Shown piece after piece: positions 42,788-51,032 of a DNA stretch of 64,000 nt; position 1 is the stretch's first letter; the number at the start of each line of letters is the position of its first letter. Below the pieces are notes generated by a model. The model worked only from the letters and a program-made list of their open reading frames with translations. It did not search any database and was not told the origin of the DNA. Source of the DNA: Jiulongibacter sp024742395 (lineage in GTDB: Bacteria > Bacteroidota > Bacteroidia > Cytophagales > Spirosomataceae); contig OZ252236.1 of the NCBI GenBank assembly GCA_965249455.1, forward strand, positions 744,001 to 808,000, in the 5' to 3' direction. A program made the translations under genes and the position numbers.

Positions 42788-42901
42788 TAGCGATGGCAGA
42801 AATAACTTCAGTAGCTCTAATGATGTTTCGATAGCTTAATTTCTTCTCTTTTCACAAAGCTCAGAATTTACTCAGTCCTCCACAACTTTTTGACTTGATC
42901 C

Positions 42902-42909
42902 GGGATTAT
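42902..42909. repeat. Right 8-bp target-site duplication
   Basis: GGGATTAT directly follows the right end of the ISL3-type element and equals the octamer at 41460-41467. Confidence 0.92.
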
Positions 42910-42944
42910 TAAGAAGAGAATCTGGTTTCCATCAAGGATAAAAT

Positions 42945-42974
42945 AAAAATGCTACCCTTGAAGAGTAGCATTTT
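42945..42974 (-). terminator. Intrinsic terminator of the tRNA-Gly/tRNA-Leu unit
   Basis: A 10-bp stem (42946-42955 with 42965-42974, AAAATGCTAC / GTAGCATTTT) has a 9-nt loop. Read on the minus strand it lies just past the tRNA-Leu 3' end and is followed by T-rich sequence. Confidence 0.8.
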
Positions 42975-42976
42975 AG

Positions 42977-43062
42977 TACCGGGGACGGGAATCGAACCCG
43001 TACGGGCGTTTCGGCCCACAGGATTTTAAGTCCTGCGTGTCTACCAGTTCCACCACCCCGGC
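42977..43062 (-). tRNA. tRNA-Leu (anticodon UAA)
   Basis: 86 nt, class II tRNA with a long variable arm. Acceptor arms are GCCGGGG and CCCCGGT, discriminator A. The anticodon stem-loop is CAGGA-CTTAAAA-TCCTG, giving TAA. T arm is GGGTTCGATTCCC-like. No CCA is encoded. Downstream of tRNA-Gly in the same minus-strand unit. Confidence 0.95.
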
Positions 43063-43113
43063 GGGTGATGTACCCTTGAAAAAAAAACCCCCAAATTGGG
43101 AGCTTTATTTCAG

Positions 43114-43186
43114 AGCAGAAGACGGGTCTCGAACCCGCGACCTTAACCTTGGCAAGGTTACGCTCTACCAACTGAGCTACTTCTGC
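43114..43186 (-). tRNA. tRNA-Gly (anticodon GCC)
   Basis: 73 nt. Acceptor arms are GCAGAAG and CTTCTGC with discriminator T. The anticodon arm is TAACC-TTGCCAA-GGTTA, giving GCC, and the T arm contains GGGTTCGAGACCC. A consensus promoter lies 15 bp upstream (43201-43230). Confidence 0.96.
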
Positions 43187-43200
43187 TTGTTATCGAGGTG

Positions 43201-43230
43201 CAAAGATAGCTTATGGGTTTTATTTGTCAA
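43201..43230 (-). promoter_or_regulatory. Consensus Bacteroidota promoter for tRNA-Gly/tRNA-Leu
   Basis: On the minus strand TTG (43230-43228), a 19-bp spacer, then TATCTTTG (43208-43201), a perfect match to TTG-N19-TAnnTTTG. Transcription would start a few bases before the tRNA 5' end. Confidence 0.82.
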
Positions 43231-43298
43231 GAGATTTTGCAGAAATTTTTCTTCTTTTCTTTTACGGAAACGTACTTTTGTGGCCTAATGATTTGTTT

Positions 43299-43901
43299 AT
43301 GAATAGAAAACCAGATTTCTCAAAAAATGCAGATGGCCTTTTACCTGTTGTTATTCAGGATGTATGGACCAATAAAGTCCTAATGTTAGGTTATATGAAT
43401 GCAGTGGCTTATGAAAAAACTCTTTCGGAAAGGAAGGTGACATTTTACAGCCGCAGCAAGCAAAGGTTGTGGACAAAAGGGGAAGAGTCTGAGAATTATC
43501 TTTTTGTCAAAGACATAAAAATAGACTGTGACGAAGATAGTATACTTATTAAAGTTTCGCCAGCCGGCCCAACATGCCACACAGGTGATGATACATGCTG
43601 GCAAGAGGTGAACTCCGGGAAAGCAGGCTTTCTGGAACATTTAAAGCAAACGATCAGAGAAAGGAAACTAAACCCTACTGAAAAATCGTACACCAGTAGT
43701 CTGTTTAAAAAGGGAATCAATAAAGTAGCTCAGAAAGTAGGAGAGGAGGCTGTGGAGTTGGTTATAGAAGCCAAAGATGATAATAAAGATTTATTTCTGG
43801 GAGAGGCTGCAGATTTAATGTATCATTATATAACTTTATTAGAAGCCAAGAATATTGATCTGGATGAGGTGATAGACGTACTTATATCAAGACATAAATA
43901 A
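43299..43901 (+). CDS. hisIE: Phosphoribosyl-AMP cyclohydrolase / phosphoribosyl-ATP pyrophosphatase
   Basis: 200 residues, bifunctional fusion for steps 2 and 3 of histidine synthesis. HisI domain (about 1-110): MLGYMNAVAYEKTL, KVTFYSRSKQRLWTKGEES and the zinc cysteines in PAGPTCHTGDDTCWQEV. HisE domain (about 115-200): TSSLFKKGINKVAQKVGEEA and AADLMYHYITLLEAK. I chose ATG 43299 because the 25 upstream in-frame codons are not family-like and a TACTTTTG -7-like box lies at 43273-43280. It is separated from other his genes, with a holin-like gene 7 bp downstream. Confidence 0.94.
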   Translation: MNRKPDFSKNADGLLPVVIQDVWTNKVLMLGYMNAVAYEKTLSERKVTFYSRSKQRLWTKGEESENYLFVKDIKIDCDEDSILIKVSPAGPTCHTGDDTCWQEVNSGKAGFLEHLKQTIRERKLNPTEKSYTSSLFKKGINKVAQKVGEEAVELVIEAKDDNKDLFLGEAADLMYHYITLLEAKNIDLDEVIDVLISRHK

Positions 43902-43908
43902 TTTTACT

Positions 43909-44247
43909 ATGCTTAATTACGCAATTAGACTTTTATTGGTGGGGCTTGTCGTATACATGATTCCCAATCTTTTACCAGACATTCAGGTGAGTACTTTAAC
44001 CTCTGCTGTCATTGTGGCTTTTGTAATGAGCTTGCTTAATACATTTGTGAAGCCAATACTTACCATTTTGTCTTTGCCAATTACCATCTTGACCCTGGGG
44101 CTTTTCTATTTTGTTGTGACAGTTTTTATTGTTTACATCTGCGATACGTTGGTTGGCGGGTTTAAAGTTTCGGGCTTTATACAGCCATTAATTTTTAGTT
44201 TTATTCTCTCAATAGTAAATAGTCTGGTAGGGTCTTTTCAGGAATGA
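43909..44247 (+). CDS. Phage-holin-4_2-family membrane protein
   Basis: 112 residues with four hydrophobic helices and little else. The central VKPILTILSLPITILTLGLF is the hallmark of the widespread Phage_holin_4_2 family of small chromosomal membrane proteins. Despite the name, no phage gene is near. The stop overlaps the following lipoprotein gene start (ATGA) and the gene follows hisIE by 7 bp, so all three may be cotranscribed. Function unknown; membrane stress or permeability roles are only speculation. Confidence 0.85.
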   Translation: MLNYAIRLLLVGLVVYMIPNLLPDIQVSTLTSAVIVAFVMSLLNTFVKPILTILSLPITILTLGLFYFVVTVFIVYICDTLVGGFKVSGFIQPLIFSFILSIVNSLVGSFQE

Positions 44248-44624
44248 GAGTAGTTTATTTATTAATTTTAGGAGTAGCAATTTTGGGCTGCAAACCAAAA
44301 ACATTTAATGTTGGGCAGGCTAATTTGGACAACTTTAAAAAAGATAGAGGAGGTTGTGAAGACTTCAGGGTCAAAGAAATTGAGCATCTGAAAGTGGCAA
44401 AAGATAGCCTATTAAGCCATTCAGAAAATGAGGTATTGGCAACTTTAGGACGCTATGATTTTCAGATTCTGGATACCAAAAACCAAAAGGTCTTTGTGTA
44501 TTATCTGGAAAAGGGTCCTCAATGCGAGAATATTCAGAATGAGACCTCGGCTACCTCTATGGCGGTTTACTTTAATGCCGTTAGTTTAGTGAAGGAGGTG
44601 ACTTTTCAAAAGGGTATGCCTTAG
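44244..44624 (+). CDS. Small lipoprotein of unknown function
   Basis: 126 residues. A lipoprotein signal (VAILGC, Cys16) is followed by a soluble domain. Segments LLSHSENEVLATLGRYDFQ and FVYYLEKGPQCENI resemble the SmpA/BamE-like pattern in which a short fold judges the effect of a slope-like parameter, but the similarity is too weak to assign. Translationally coupled to the holin-like gene by ATGA. It converges on the cellulose-synthase-like glycosyltransferase gene with a 4-bp overlap of the stops. Confidence 0.72.
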   Translation: MRVVYLLILGVAILGCKPKTFNVGQANLDNFKKDRGGCEDFRVKEIEHLKVAKDSLLSHSENEVLATLGRYDFQILDTKNQKVFVYYLEKGPQCENIQNETSATSMAVYFNAVSLVKEVTFQKGMP

Positions 44625-46081
44625 GCAGAAAAGGCATGCTTAAAAGTATAATATACTACCAAGGTGTAGCCTAAGAATACCATAAAGTGAAAGGGCAACA
44701 TGCCGTAAAGTTGCTTCTGAAAATCAATAAATAACATTCCCATGAAAAGGAGACTAATGGTAGCTTCTATCCAGGTTAAAGGACTTATTTTTTTAATGGA
44801 ATAGATATTGCCCTTCCAGGAATCTGATTTTTCTACAACATTAAATTTTGGGGTTCTGACAAAGGGCGTTTTTCTTCCAACAAAACCTTCAATGACGGCT
44901 ATCGTATTATGCAGGGAGAGCCCCATCATGAATACTAAAAACATAAAAAACCTTCTAACAAACAGGAAAAAGGTACCGCCCTTCCGCTTAAAAGCTAACC
45001 AATAAAATGAACCTAAAATAAGCCAGTTTACTTGAAAAAGAGTGGTTAGATTTACAATCTTATGGTATTTAGAGAAAATGTCTGTATTGAATACCAGAGG
45101 GATACTAAAAAAGGCTAGTGCTGTAACGCTCAAAAATATGGAGCTGTTTAGAAGGTGATAAAAGCCATGGAGCTTTGAGCCCAGAGGCATGTCTTCGGCC
45201 CGTATTAACTTCTTTGCATTCTTTACAAAGCATTCTGCACCTCCTTTCATCCACCGGTATTGCTGAGACTTAACTGCAGGTAAGCTGACTGGTAATTCGG
45301 CAGGTGATTCAAGGCCTCTTTTATAAATAAACTTCCAGCCCTTTAATTGAGCTCTATAACTTAAGTCAAGGTCTTCTGTTAATGTATCTGGCGACCAGCC
45401 TCCTGCATCAATGATGGTTTCTTTACGCCATATTCCACCAGTTCCATTAAAATTTATGAAGTGCCCGGCAGCTGATCTACCCGGCTGCTCTATGAAGAAA
45501 TGTGCGTCCAGGCCGAATGCCTGCAATTTTGTTAATAATGAATAATCTTCATTGATATGCCCCCATCTGGTTTGAACTACTCCCACCTTGGGGTTTTCAA
45601 AAGCAGGAATTGATTTTAAAAGGAAATCAGGAGAAGGAATGAAATCAGCATCAAAAATGGCAATGAATTCGCCTTTGAGTTTATTCAAACCAAATTGTAA
45701 TGCCCCCGCCTTAAAGCCGATTCTGTTGGGTCTTCTGATTAATTTAATATCGAAACCAGCGTTTGTGTATTCAATTACCTTTTTCTCGATTAGCTGGGTT
45801 GTAATATCATTAGAATCATCCAATATTTGGATTTCCAGTAGTGATTTCGGGTAGTTGAGCTTCGTAACCGAATCTATCAGCCTTTCAACGACATACTGCT
45901 CATTATAAACAGGCAATTGAATAGTGACATTCGGAAGCGTTTTTAAATTCTTACTTAAGCTCACTTCGGAATTTTCTTTATACTTGAAGTGAGTGAAAAT
46001 AAGGCTTAATTGCATCAAGCAATACACAAAGATGATTGTGAGTGGCAGTAAGTAGGCGATAAGTAGAATAATGTCTGCCAT
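44621..46081 (-). CDS. Processive-type GT2 glycosyltransferase (cellulose-synthase-like)
   Basis: 486 residues. One N-terminal helix, a GT-A catalytic domain and 4-5 C-terminal helices. Conserved GT2 motifs are LPVYNEQYVVERLIDS, ILDDSNDIT, FDADFIPSPDFL, GTGGIWRKETI, TEDLDLSYRAQLKGW and the Q-x-x-R-W motif in QQYRWMKGG. These mark membrane glycosyltransferases such as CesA-like or glucosylceramide-type enzymes. It is the fourth gene of a minus-strand group with a DPM-like GT2 just upstream (12 bp), so the two may act in sequence. Polymer versus glycolipid product is undecided; no c-di-GMP PilZ domain is visible. Confidence 0.88.
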   Translation of the reverse strand: MADIILLIAYLLPLTIIFVYCLMQLSLIFTHFKYKENSEVSLSKNLKTLPNVTIQLPVYNEQYVVERLIDSVTKLNYPKSLLEIQILDDSNDITTQLIEKKVIEYTNAGFDIKLIRRPNRIGFKAGALQFGLNKLKGEFIAIFDADFIPSPDFLLKSIPAFENPKVGVVQTRWGHINEDYSLLTKLQAFGLDAHFFIEQPGRSAAGHFINFNGTGGIWRKETIIDAGGWSPDTLTEDLDLSYRAQLKGWKFIYKRGLESPAELPVSLPAVKSQQYRWMKGGAECFVKNAKKLIRAEDMPLGSKLHGFYHLLNSSIFLSVTALAFFSIPLVFNTDIFSKYHKIVNLTTLFQVNWLILGSFYWLAFKRKGGTFFLFVRRFFMFLVFMMGLSLHNTIAVIEGFVGRKTPFVRTPKFNVVEKSDSWKGNIYSIKKISPLTWIEATISLLFMGMLFIDFQKQLYGMLPFHFMVFLGYTLVVYYTFKHAFSA

Positions 46082-46093
46082 TGATTTCTTGGC

Positions 46094-46849
46094 TTATAGC
46101 TTATTATGGCTTGTTGATTTATTAGTGGCTAAAGCATATTTGAAAATCCATGAAAGTATCTTATATCCGGCCAGTACAGTACCCTTTACCGTGCCTGAAA
46201 CCTTAGATTTACCAATTCGCTTTTTATAAGAAACGGGGACCTCTGTTGTTTTAAGACCTAATTTAGCTGCTTTTAATTGCATTTCTACTGTCCATCCGTA
46301 AGTAGTATCCTCCATTTTTAATTTTTCGAGGCTTTTATATTTTATGGCTCTGAAAGGGCCTAAATCAGTATACTTAACCTTGAAAAATAGGTGAATTAAT
46401 CTTGTGGCCAGCCAATTTCCAAATACTTGCTGAGGGGTCATGGAGCCTCCCTCTTTTTTACCAAGCACTCTGCTACCAATGACCATATCTATGTTCTTTT
46501 CGGTAATCGGGGTTAGCAGAAGGCTCATTTCCTCTGGATAGTCTGAGTAATCAGCATCTAAAAACACAACAATTTCTACTGGCTTATTTCTTAGATACTC
46601 AAGTCCTTTCAGACAAGCATATCCATACCCTTGTCTGGGTTCATCTAGTACAGTTGCACCACTTTCAAATGCAACTTTTGAAGTATGGTCGCTTGAATTA
46701 TTGTTTACTACAATTATCTCTTCTACTCCTTCAGGAATTTCTTTAATTACCTTATCTATAGAAAGGGCTTCATTAAAAGCAGGAATTATGACGAATACGC
46801 CTTTAGGTATCACCAGTGGTTTATTTTTTGGCAAAATAGGGAAAAACAT
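46094..46849 (-). CDS. DPM-like GT2 glycosyltransferase
   Basis: 251 residues. VIIPAFNEALSIDKVIKEIP, VVNNNSSDHTS, RQGYGYACLKGLEYL and FLDADYSDYPEEM are the conserved segments of the polyprenyl-phosphate mannose/glucose synthase branch (DPM1/UgtP-like). VMGSRVLGKKEGG-type (here MVIGSRVLGKKEGG) and LGPFRAIKYKSLEKL follow. No C-terminal membrane domain, so it is a short soluble or peripheral form. It would load a sugar on a lipid phosphate, matching GT-C enzymes at 26904 and 61750 that use such donors. Confidence 0.87.
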   Translation of the reverse strand: MFFPILPKNKPLVIPKGVFVIIPAFNEALSIDKVIKEIPEGVEEIIVVNNNSSDHTSKVAFESGATVLDEPRQGYGYACLKGLEYLRNKPVEIVVFLDADYSDYPEEMSLLLTPITEKNIDMVIGSRVLGKKEGGSMTPQQVFGNWLATRLIHLFFKVKYTDLGPFRAIKYKSLEKLKMEDTTYGWTVEMQLKAAKLGLKTTEVPVSYKKRIGKSKVSGTVKGTVLAGYKILSWIFKYALATNKSTSHNKL

Positions 46850-46870
46850 TCACCCCATTTACGACAATTT

Positions 46871-47911
46871 TCACTCGGCAGTTTTAGGCGTATAGTTTTC
46901 GCAGTATTTGTCGTACAAGTCTATAGCCTTTTGCTGTCCTAATATCTTCAATTGATAATAATCATGACAGGCACTGTCTATCTCCTTTCTGAAAACATAA
47001 GATGCGGCTCTTAAATAATAGGCTTCTATGAGGTAAGGATCTTTATCTATAGCTTTATCAAAATAGAAAAGAGCAGACTTGTAGTTTTTATCCATGAAAT
47101 AGTATTGACCGTACGAATAATACTCTTCAGCTATAGCTTTTGCTTCTTCACTTTCTCTATTTTCATTGCTGGTTTTTGACCAGTCCAGATCAAAGTTAAA
47201 TTCGACTTCGCAGTTAACCACCTTTCCCTGGTAAACCGCAGGTAACCAGCTGCCTTTTGTTTTTTCAACGGCCTTTATCAATCGGTTATCGTATTTTGGG
47301 TCAGAGCTGGCAATAAGCCTAAGTCCTTCCATTCTGCCATCTTTTGTGATCACAAAACGAACCACGAAGCCCCCCTTTTTATATTCCGGGAATCTGAAAT
47401 CATTATATATGAAATCCATGGCAGAAAACCGTTGATTAACGAATTTTGGTTCTATGACATTAGGTCGGTATATAAAAACCTCCTCGCTGTTTTTAGCAAT
47501 GTAGGATGACGGAGCAAAACTTAAATCAAGAATTGGTTTATACACAAAAGATATTTTGAGCGGTTCTACATCTGAGGGTTGCTTTACTTGCGTAAGCTCT
47601 AATATAGGCTTGTCAAGTCTGGTGATTTTGTAATGGTCGTTTCTGTAATTTAAAATGCTGTCTCTAACTGAGTAACTCTGAAGTGAGTTAATACCATTTA
47701 AAGAAACAATTAGGCTATCACGACGAAAATCCAGCACAAAGCTGGATCCCGTCACTGAAAGATCATAAACCGGGCTTCCGTCTTTTAATGTTACGTCGTC
47801 TTTTACCCATTCACCTTGCAGCGACTCTATCAGGCTTTTTTGACCAGAAGAGAAATAAGGAATAAAAGATACCAGAAAAAGAACGAATGCGGTTTTTACT
47901 ATTTTTATCAT
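46871..47911 (-). CDS. Periplasmic TonB-C-terminal domain plus TPR protein
   Basis: 346 residues. A signal peptide (about 1-23, ending FSSGQ) is followed by a lipocalin-like beta region (30-150). A TonB C-terminal domain (about 165-250) has FVVRFVITKDGRMEGLRLIA and SWLPAVYQGKVVNCEVEF. A TPR pair (about 262-330) has EEYYSYGQYYFMDKNYKSAL and EAYYLRAASYVFRKE. There is no N-terminal TonB membrane helix, so it is not a classical energy transducer; Bacteroidota have many such fusions. It directly follows the S41 protease gene (zero gap). Confidence 0.82.
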   Translation of the reverse strand: MIKIVKTAFVLFLVSFIPYFSSGQKSLIESLQGEWVKDDVTLKDGSPVYDLSVTGSSFVLDFRRDSLIVSLNGINSLQSYSVRDSILNYRNDHYKITRLDKPILELTQVKQPSDVEPLKISFVYKPILDLSFAPSSYIAKNSEEVFIYRPNVIEPKFVNQRFSAMDFIYNDFRFPEYKKGGFVVRFVITKDGRMEGLRLIASSDPKYDNRLIKAVEKTKGSWLPAVYQGKVVNCEVEFNFDLDWSKTSNENRESEEAKAIAEEYYSYGQYYFMDKNYKSALFYFDKAIDKDPYLIEAYYLRAASYVFRKEIDSACHDYYQLKILGQQKAIDLYDKYCENYTPKTAE

Positions 47912-49399
47912 TTATTTTTTGCTCAAGTACTCTGCGGCATAGCTGACCCAGTCAACTTCCTTCTTAGGTACTTTAACGTCTGGCTTAATGCCCTTATTAT
48001 CGAGTTCTTTATCTCTGGAGCTTTTTGCCATTCCCATGGCTAGCCTCCAACTAAAAGCCGGTAAACCCCAGTCTCTAACTTCGATGTAATCAGCTAAGCC
48101 TTTCGTGCGTGTACCCATTATAATGGTTTTACTGCTCTGCTTGGCTTCTAAAGTAACACTTTCTGCGGTACTTGCTGTATTTTCATTCACTAAAATTGCT
48201 ACCTTCTGCGGGTACTTTGTGGCTTTCACATACTGGAAAACCTTATCTGGCCCCTGAACATCTTGTCCCATGTTATTTCTCATCTTGGCAATTACCTCGT
48301 TTAACTTTGGTGCTAAGATTCTTTTATATTTTGGGAAAGATTGAATGGACTCTAACTCATGTGTTAGTAAAACTAAATTCTCTTCTGTGGCTCTAAACAT
48401 ACCGCCTTTTCTAACAATAGGGCCATCAGCGATATAAGGATATAGGGCAGCAAAGGCATTCTCGTCTCCACCTGGATTGTTTCTCATGTCAACAATCAGA
48501 TTTTCTGACATTGTGATTAGTTGTCTGTTTTTATTCACCATGTCAAGAATATAATCTGCTGCTTCATACATAGTGAATGGTGGCAGCTTAATTAAAGTCG
48601 TTTTATCATCAATTTTTTCAACTCTGTAGTCTGGCAAACGAGAAAGAATATCTTCATTACTTACCAATTCAGTAGGCTCTGGATATACCTTTTTCATTCT
48701 GTAGATATCATCAATGACAAGGTAATTTTTCACACGGCGAGCAAACTTAGTTTCGCTGGTGAAGTCATAATAAAGGTAGTCTGCCGCATAGTTGTCTTTG
48801 AAACTCTCTTTCAAAGTAAACTTGGTCTTTCCGGCTGTCCAAAGCTCATCTTTCTTCTCAAGTAAAAAGGCAGAAAAGGCACCACTTCCGGTTTGAGTAA
48901 TACCAAGACGGTAGTTTTTGTCTTCAGTTTCCCAAATACCCACCATTTCTGGTAAGTCTTTTTTCTTATCTAAAAAGTTAATGAATTGTTCTTCACTTTT
49001 AAAGGCCATTGAAGGTACTTGTGAAGCTCTCTTAGCTTTTTCCTCTTCAGGCTCGGGTCTTTGATAAGGATTAGGAATGTTTATAAACAAATGGCCATCT
49101 TCAAAAAACGATAACCAATCAGTTATTATGAAATAGCATTCAGAGGCCTCATTCACATTACTCACCTTTTCACGGGTTTCCTTTGTAAGGTTCTCTAATC
49201 TTTTTTTATCCTTAGTTGACGCTGTCTTTTCTCCCCACCCGGCATAGTTCCTTGAAACTTTTTCATAAGTTTCTTCAAAATTTCTTGAACAAAGACTCTG
49301 CTTCTTGGTTTCAGGCGGGTTTGATTTTTTTGTTTCCTGGGCTATACCCCAATTGAATTCTAACAGCAGTACGCTGATGAGGAAAGTGATTTTTTTCAT
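47912..49399 (-). CDS. S41-family (tail-specific) serine peptidase
   Basis: 495 residues with a signal peptide (ending GIAQ). The N-terminal half has a tri-helical segment and a beta region. The S41 core is in the C-terminal half: NLIVDMRNNPGGDENAFAAL, and the catalytic serine in ENTASTAESVTLEAKQSSK with GTRTKGLADYIEV near the C-terminus. No obvious PDZ domain. It probably cleaves periplasmic or surface substrates. It is the first gene of the operon with the TonB/TPR protein and two glycosyltransferases. Confidence 0.85.
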   Translation of the reverse strand: MKKITFLISVLLLEFNWGIAQETKKSNPPETKKQSLCSRNFEETYEKVSRNYAGWGEKTASTKDKKRLENLTKETREKVSNVNEASECYFIITDWLSFFEDGHLFINIPNPYQRPEPEEEKAKRASQVPSMAFKSEEQFINFLDKKKDLPEMVGIWETEDKNYRLGITQTGSGAFSAFLLEKKDELWTAGKTKFTLKESFKDNYAADYLYYDFTSETKFARRVKNYLVIDDIYRMKKVYPEPTELVSNEDILSRLPDYRVEKIDDKTTLIKLPPFTMYEAADYILDMVNKNRQLITMSENLIVDMRNNPGGDENAFAALYPYIADGPIVRKGGMFRATEENLVLLTHELESIQSFPKYKRILAPKLNEVIAKMRNNMGQDVQGPDKVFQYVKATKYPQKVAILVNENTASTAESVTLEAKQSSKTIIMGTRTKGLADYIEVRDWGLPAFSWRLAMGMAKSSRDKELDNKGIKPDVKVPKKEVDWVSYAAEYLSKK

Positions 49400-49478
49400 T
49401 ATTAGTACACGTTTTATGATCTATTACGTATACCTGCTCTCTAATACTGTGCCAAAGTTTTTTAAGGCACTAAAATTT

Positions 49479-50684
49479 CTAGTCTTCGCCCTCTGGTAGT
49501 TCCAAACTCTGAATAGGAGAAATGGCGTTTCCGGCTATTCCTTTGATGCTTCCATACATATCAATGGTATTACCAATAACCTTTTCAATTTGCACTTCTC
49601 TTTCTTTCCAGATTCTTTGCATAGATCTTTTTTCCCTGTCTAATTCACTTTTCAGATTAGAGAAGCCTTCTACAATTGCTTCCATTTGTTGTTTAAACTG
49701 GCTGCTTGTCAGGAAATTATACAAAAGACCCATTTTGTCGGTTTTGTTCTCGTTGGTGGCTTTGGCCTGATGGGCTCTAATCAATATTTCTCTGAGAACA
49801 AAAACCAAGCTTTTGACTTCATGAAATCCACAGATCCATACTCCGTCCTTTTCTCCAAACCTGTCCATTTCTTTTGGCATTGTTTGGGTTACCAGCACAG
49901 CAATTTCGGCACCGGTTTCTCTTTGGTCATTTTTTAATTTCTCAATCCAGTCACCACCCCAATTTTGTGTTCTTTTACTTTCAAAGATGATTTTACCGCA
50001 AATTTGTCCAAACTCATTCTTTACTGTTTGAATAGCATCTGCACCTCTAATTCCTTTTTTTACTTCTTCGATTACATCGTAAGGAAAGGTTCTTTCCAAA
50101 ATGGATTCAATCTCAAGTTCCTGAACCTCACCTTGAAGCTGCATAGATCCTTGCTCAGCTTTCCGTTGCATTTCTTTTACAAGGTTCATCTGATTCTCCA
50201 GCTTTTTCTCGTACTCCTTTCTTACCAGTTCAAACTCCTGATCTTTTTGCTTTTTGGCTTGTTCTTCTATACCTTTTGTACGTTCCAGCATCTCTTTTTC
50301 GAGCTTGAATTTTAATTGCTCCTGCTGAAATTTCAGTTCATTTTCTTTCTTCAGAAGTTCTAACTCCTTTTTTTGAGCTTCGAGAATGAGCTGCTGTTTT
50401 AGTTTATTGTCTTCTTTAAGAGCCAGAAGCTCGGCCCCTTTTTTTTCATCGGCTCTTTTCTGGGCTTCTGCCTGAGCAATGGCCCACATTTTTTTCTTTT
50501 CTTCTTGTTCAAACTTCGCCTTTTCTTCCTGAAGTTGTTTTTTGAAATTCTCCAGCTTTAAAGCGTTTTCCTTATCCTGCTCCGCTATTCTTTTTTGAAG
50601 CTCTATTTGCATATGTTTTTGCAAAGCAGCTCCGGCGTCAAATACATGGCCGCAATTTGGGCAGGTGGTTTGGTTAGAAGTCAT
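49479..50684 (-). CDS. DUF2130 protein: zinc-ribbon, coiled coil, nuclease-like domain
   Basis: 401 residues, cytoplasmic. An N-terminal C8-x2-C11 knuckle (TTCPNCGHVFDAG) is followed by a very long charged coiled coil (about 25-185). The DUF2130 domain (about 190-350) has a PD-(D/E)XK-like order: GADAIQTVKNEFGQICGK, then IIFESKRTQNWGGDWIEKLK with the E-x-K pair. The family is linked in databases to restriction-endonuclease-like folds, but its biological role is unknown. It stands alone, with no methylase or toxin partner adjacent. Confidence 0.82.
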   Translation of the reverse strand: MTSNQTTCPNCGHVFDAGAALQKHMQIELQKRIAEQDKENALKLENFKKQLQEEKAKFEQEEKKKMWAIAQAEAQKRADEKKGAELLALKEDNKLKQQLILEAQKKELELLKKENELKFQQEQLKFKLEKEMLERTKGIEEQAKKQKDQEFELVRKEYEKKLENQMNLVKEMQRKAEQGSMQLQGEVQELEIESILERTFPYDVIEEVKKGIRGADAIQTVKNEFGQICGKIIFESKRTQNWGGDWIEKLKNDQRETGAEIAVLVTQTMPKEMDRFGEKDGVWICGFHEVKSLVFVLREILIRAHQAKATNENKTDKMGLLYNFLTSSQFKQQMEAIVEGFSNLKSELDREKRSMQRIWKEREVQIEKVIGNTIDMYGSIKGIAGNAISPIQSLELPEGED

Positions 50685-51032
50685 GATTTATCAATATTTT
50701 GCTTTAGTGGATAGAAATTGAGAGGAGGCTGAAATCGTAAATTATATAAAGTTCAACACCAATCAAGGTGTCAGAAATCCTAGAGGTTATAGTATAGATT
50801 GTAATTAGAATAAAATATTAGAAATAAAGATAATTGATCCTTACATAAGGGTTCTGCTTTTTGATAAGTCAATATATATGTTGCCGTAAACAAAAGCAGA
50901 GAAAGTCTACCGCTATATTATGCTTATTTTATCATTAACTAATTAATGAGCAACAAAACTAAAATGAGAAATATTAATGCTCCTTAATTACTTGATGAAT
51001 CCAGAAGGGTATTAATATTTCTCATTCTTAAA
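50685..51032. other. Intergenic region with no gene
   Basis: About 350 bp, AT-rich. No ORF of believable composition, tRNA or clear promoter. The only structure is the long inverted repeat listed separately near the right side. Confidence 0.7.
50963..51026 (-). repeat. 16-bp perfect inverted repeat after the FAH gene
   Basis: AATGAGAAATATTAAT at 50963-50978 pairs exactly with ATTAATATTTCTCATT at 51011-51026 across a 32-bp loop. It lies 7 bp past the stop of the minus-strand hydrolase gene. It is AT-rich and lacks a T-run, so it is more likely an mRNA 3'-end stem or a binding site than a strong terminator. Confidence 0.6.

Larger units (their letters stand above)
41468..42901 (-). mobile_element. 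ISL3-type (ISAon1-like) insertion sequence
   Basis: 1434 bp bounded by an exact 8-bp direct repeat GGGATTAT. Ends are 24-bp imperfect inverted repeats (41468-41491 and 42878-42901, 20 of 24 matching; outer bases GGATCAA/TTGATCC). It carries two overlapping minus-strand ORFs, a small N-region protein and a DDE transposase. An 8-bp duplication is what the ISL3 family makes. The intact duplication and complete transposase suggest a recent insertion. Joining the flanks restores a short non-coding stretch between the TauD-like gene and tRNA-Leu; no gene is cut. Confidence 0.92.

Noticed and set aside
41468..43186. tRNA genes beside a mobile element as an integrative-element attachment site
   Set aside because: The IS has its own 8-bp duplication, no integrase is present and no repeat of the tRNA 3' end was seen.
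43909..44247. Holin-like gene as a sign of a prophage
   Set aside because: The family is common on Bacteroidota chromosomes and no lysin, capsid, tail or integrase gene is near.
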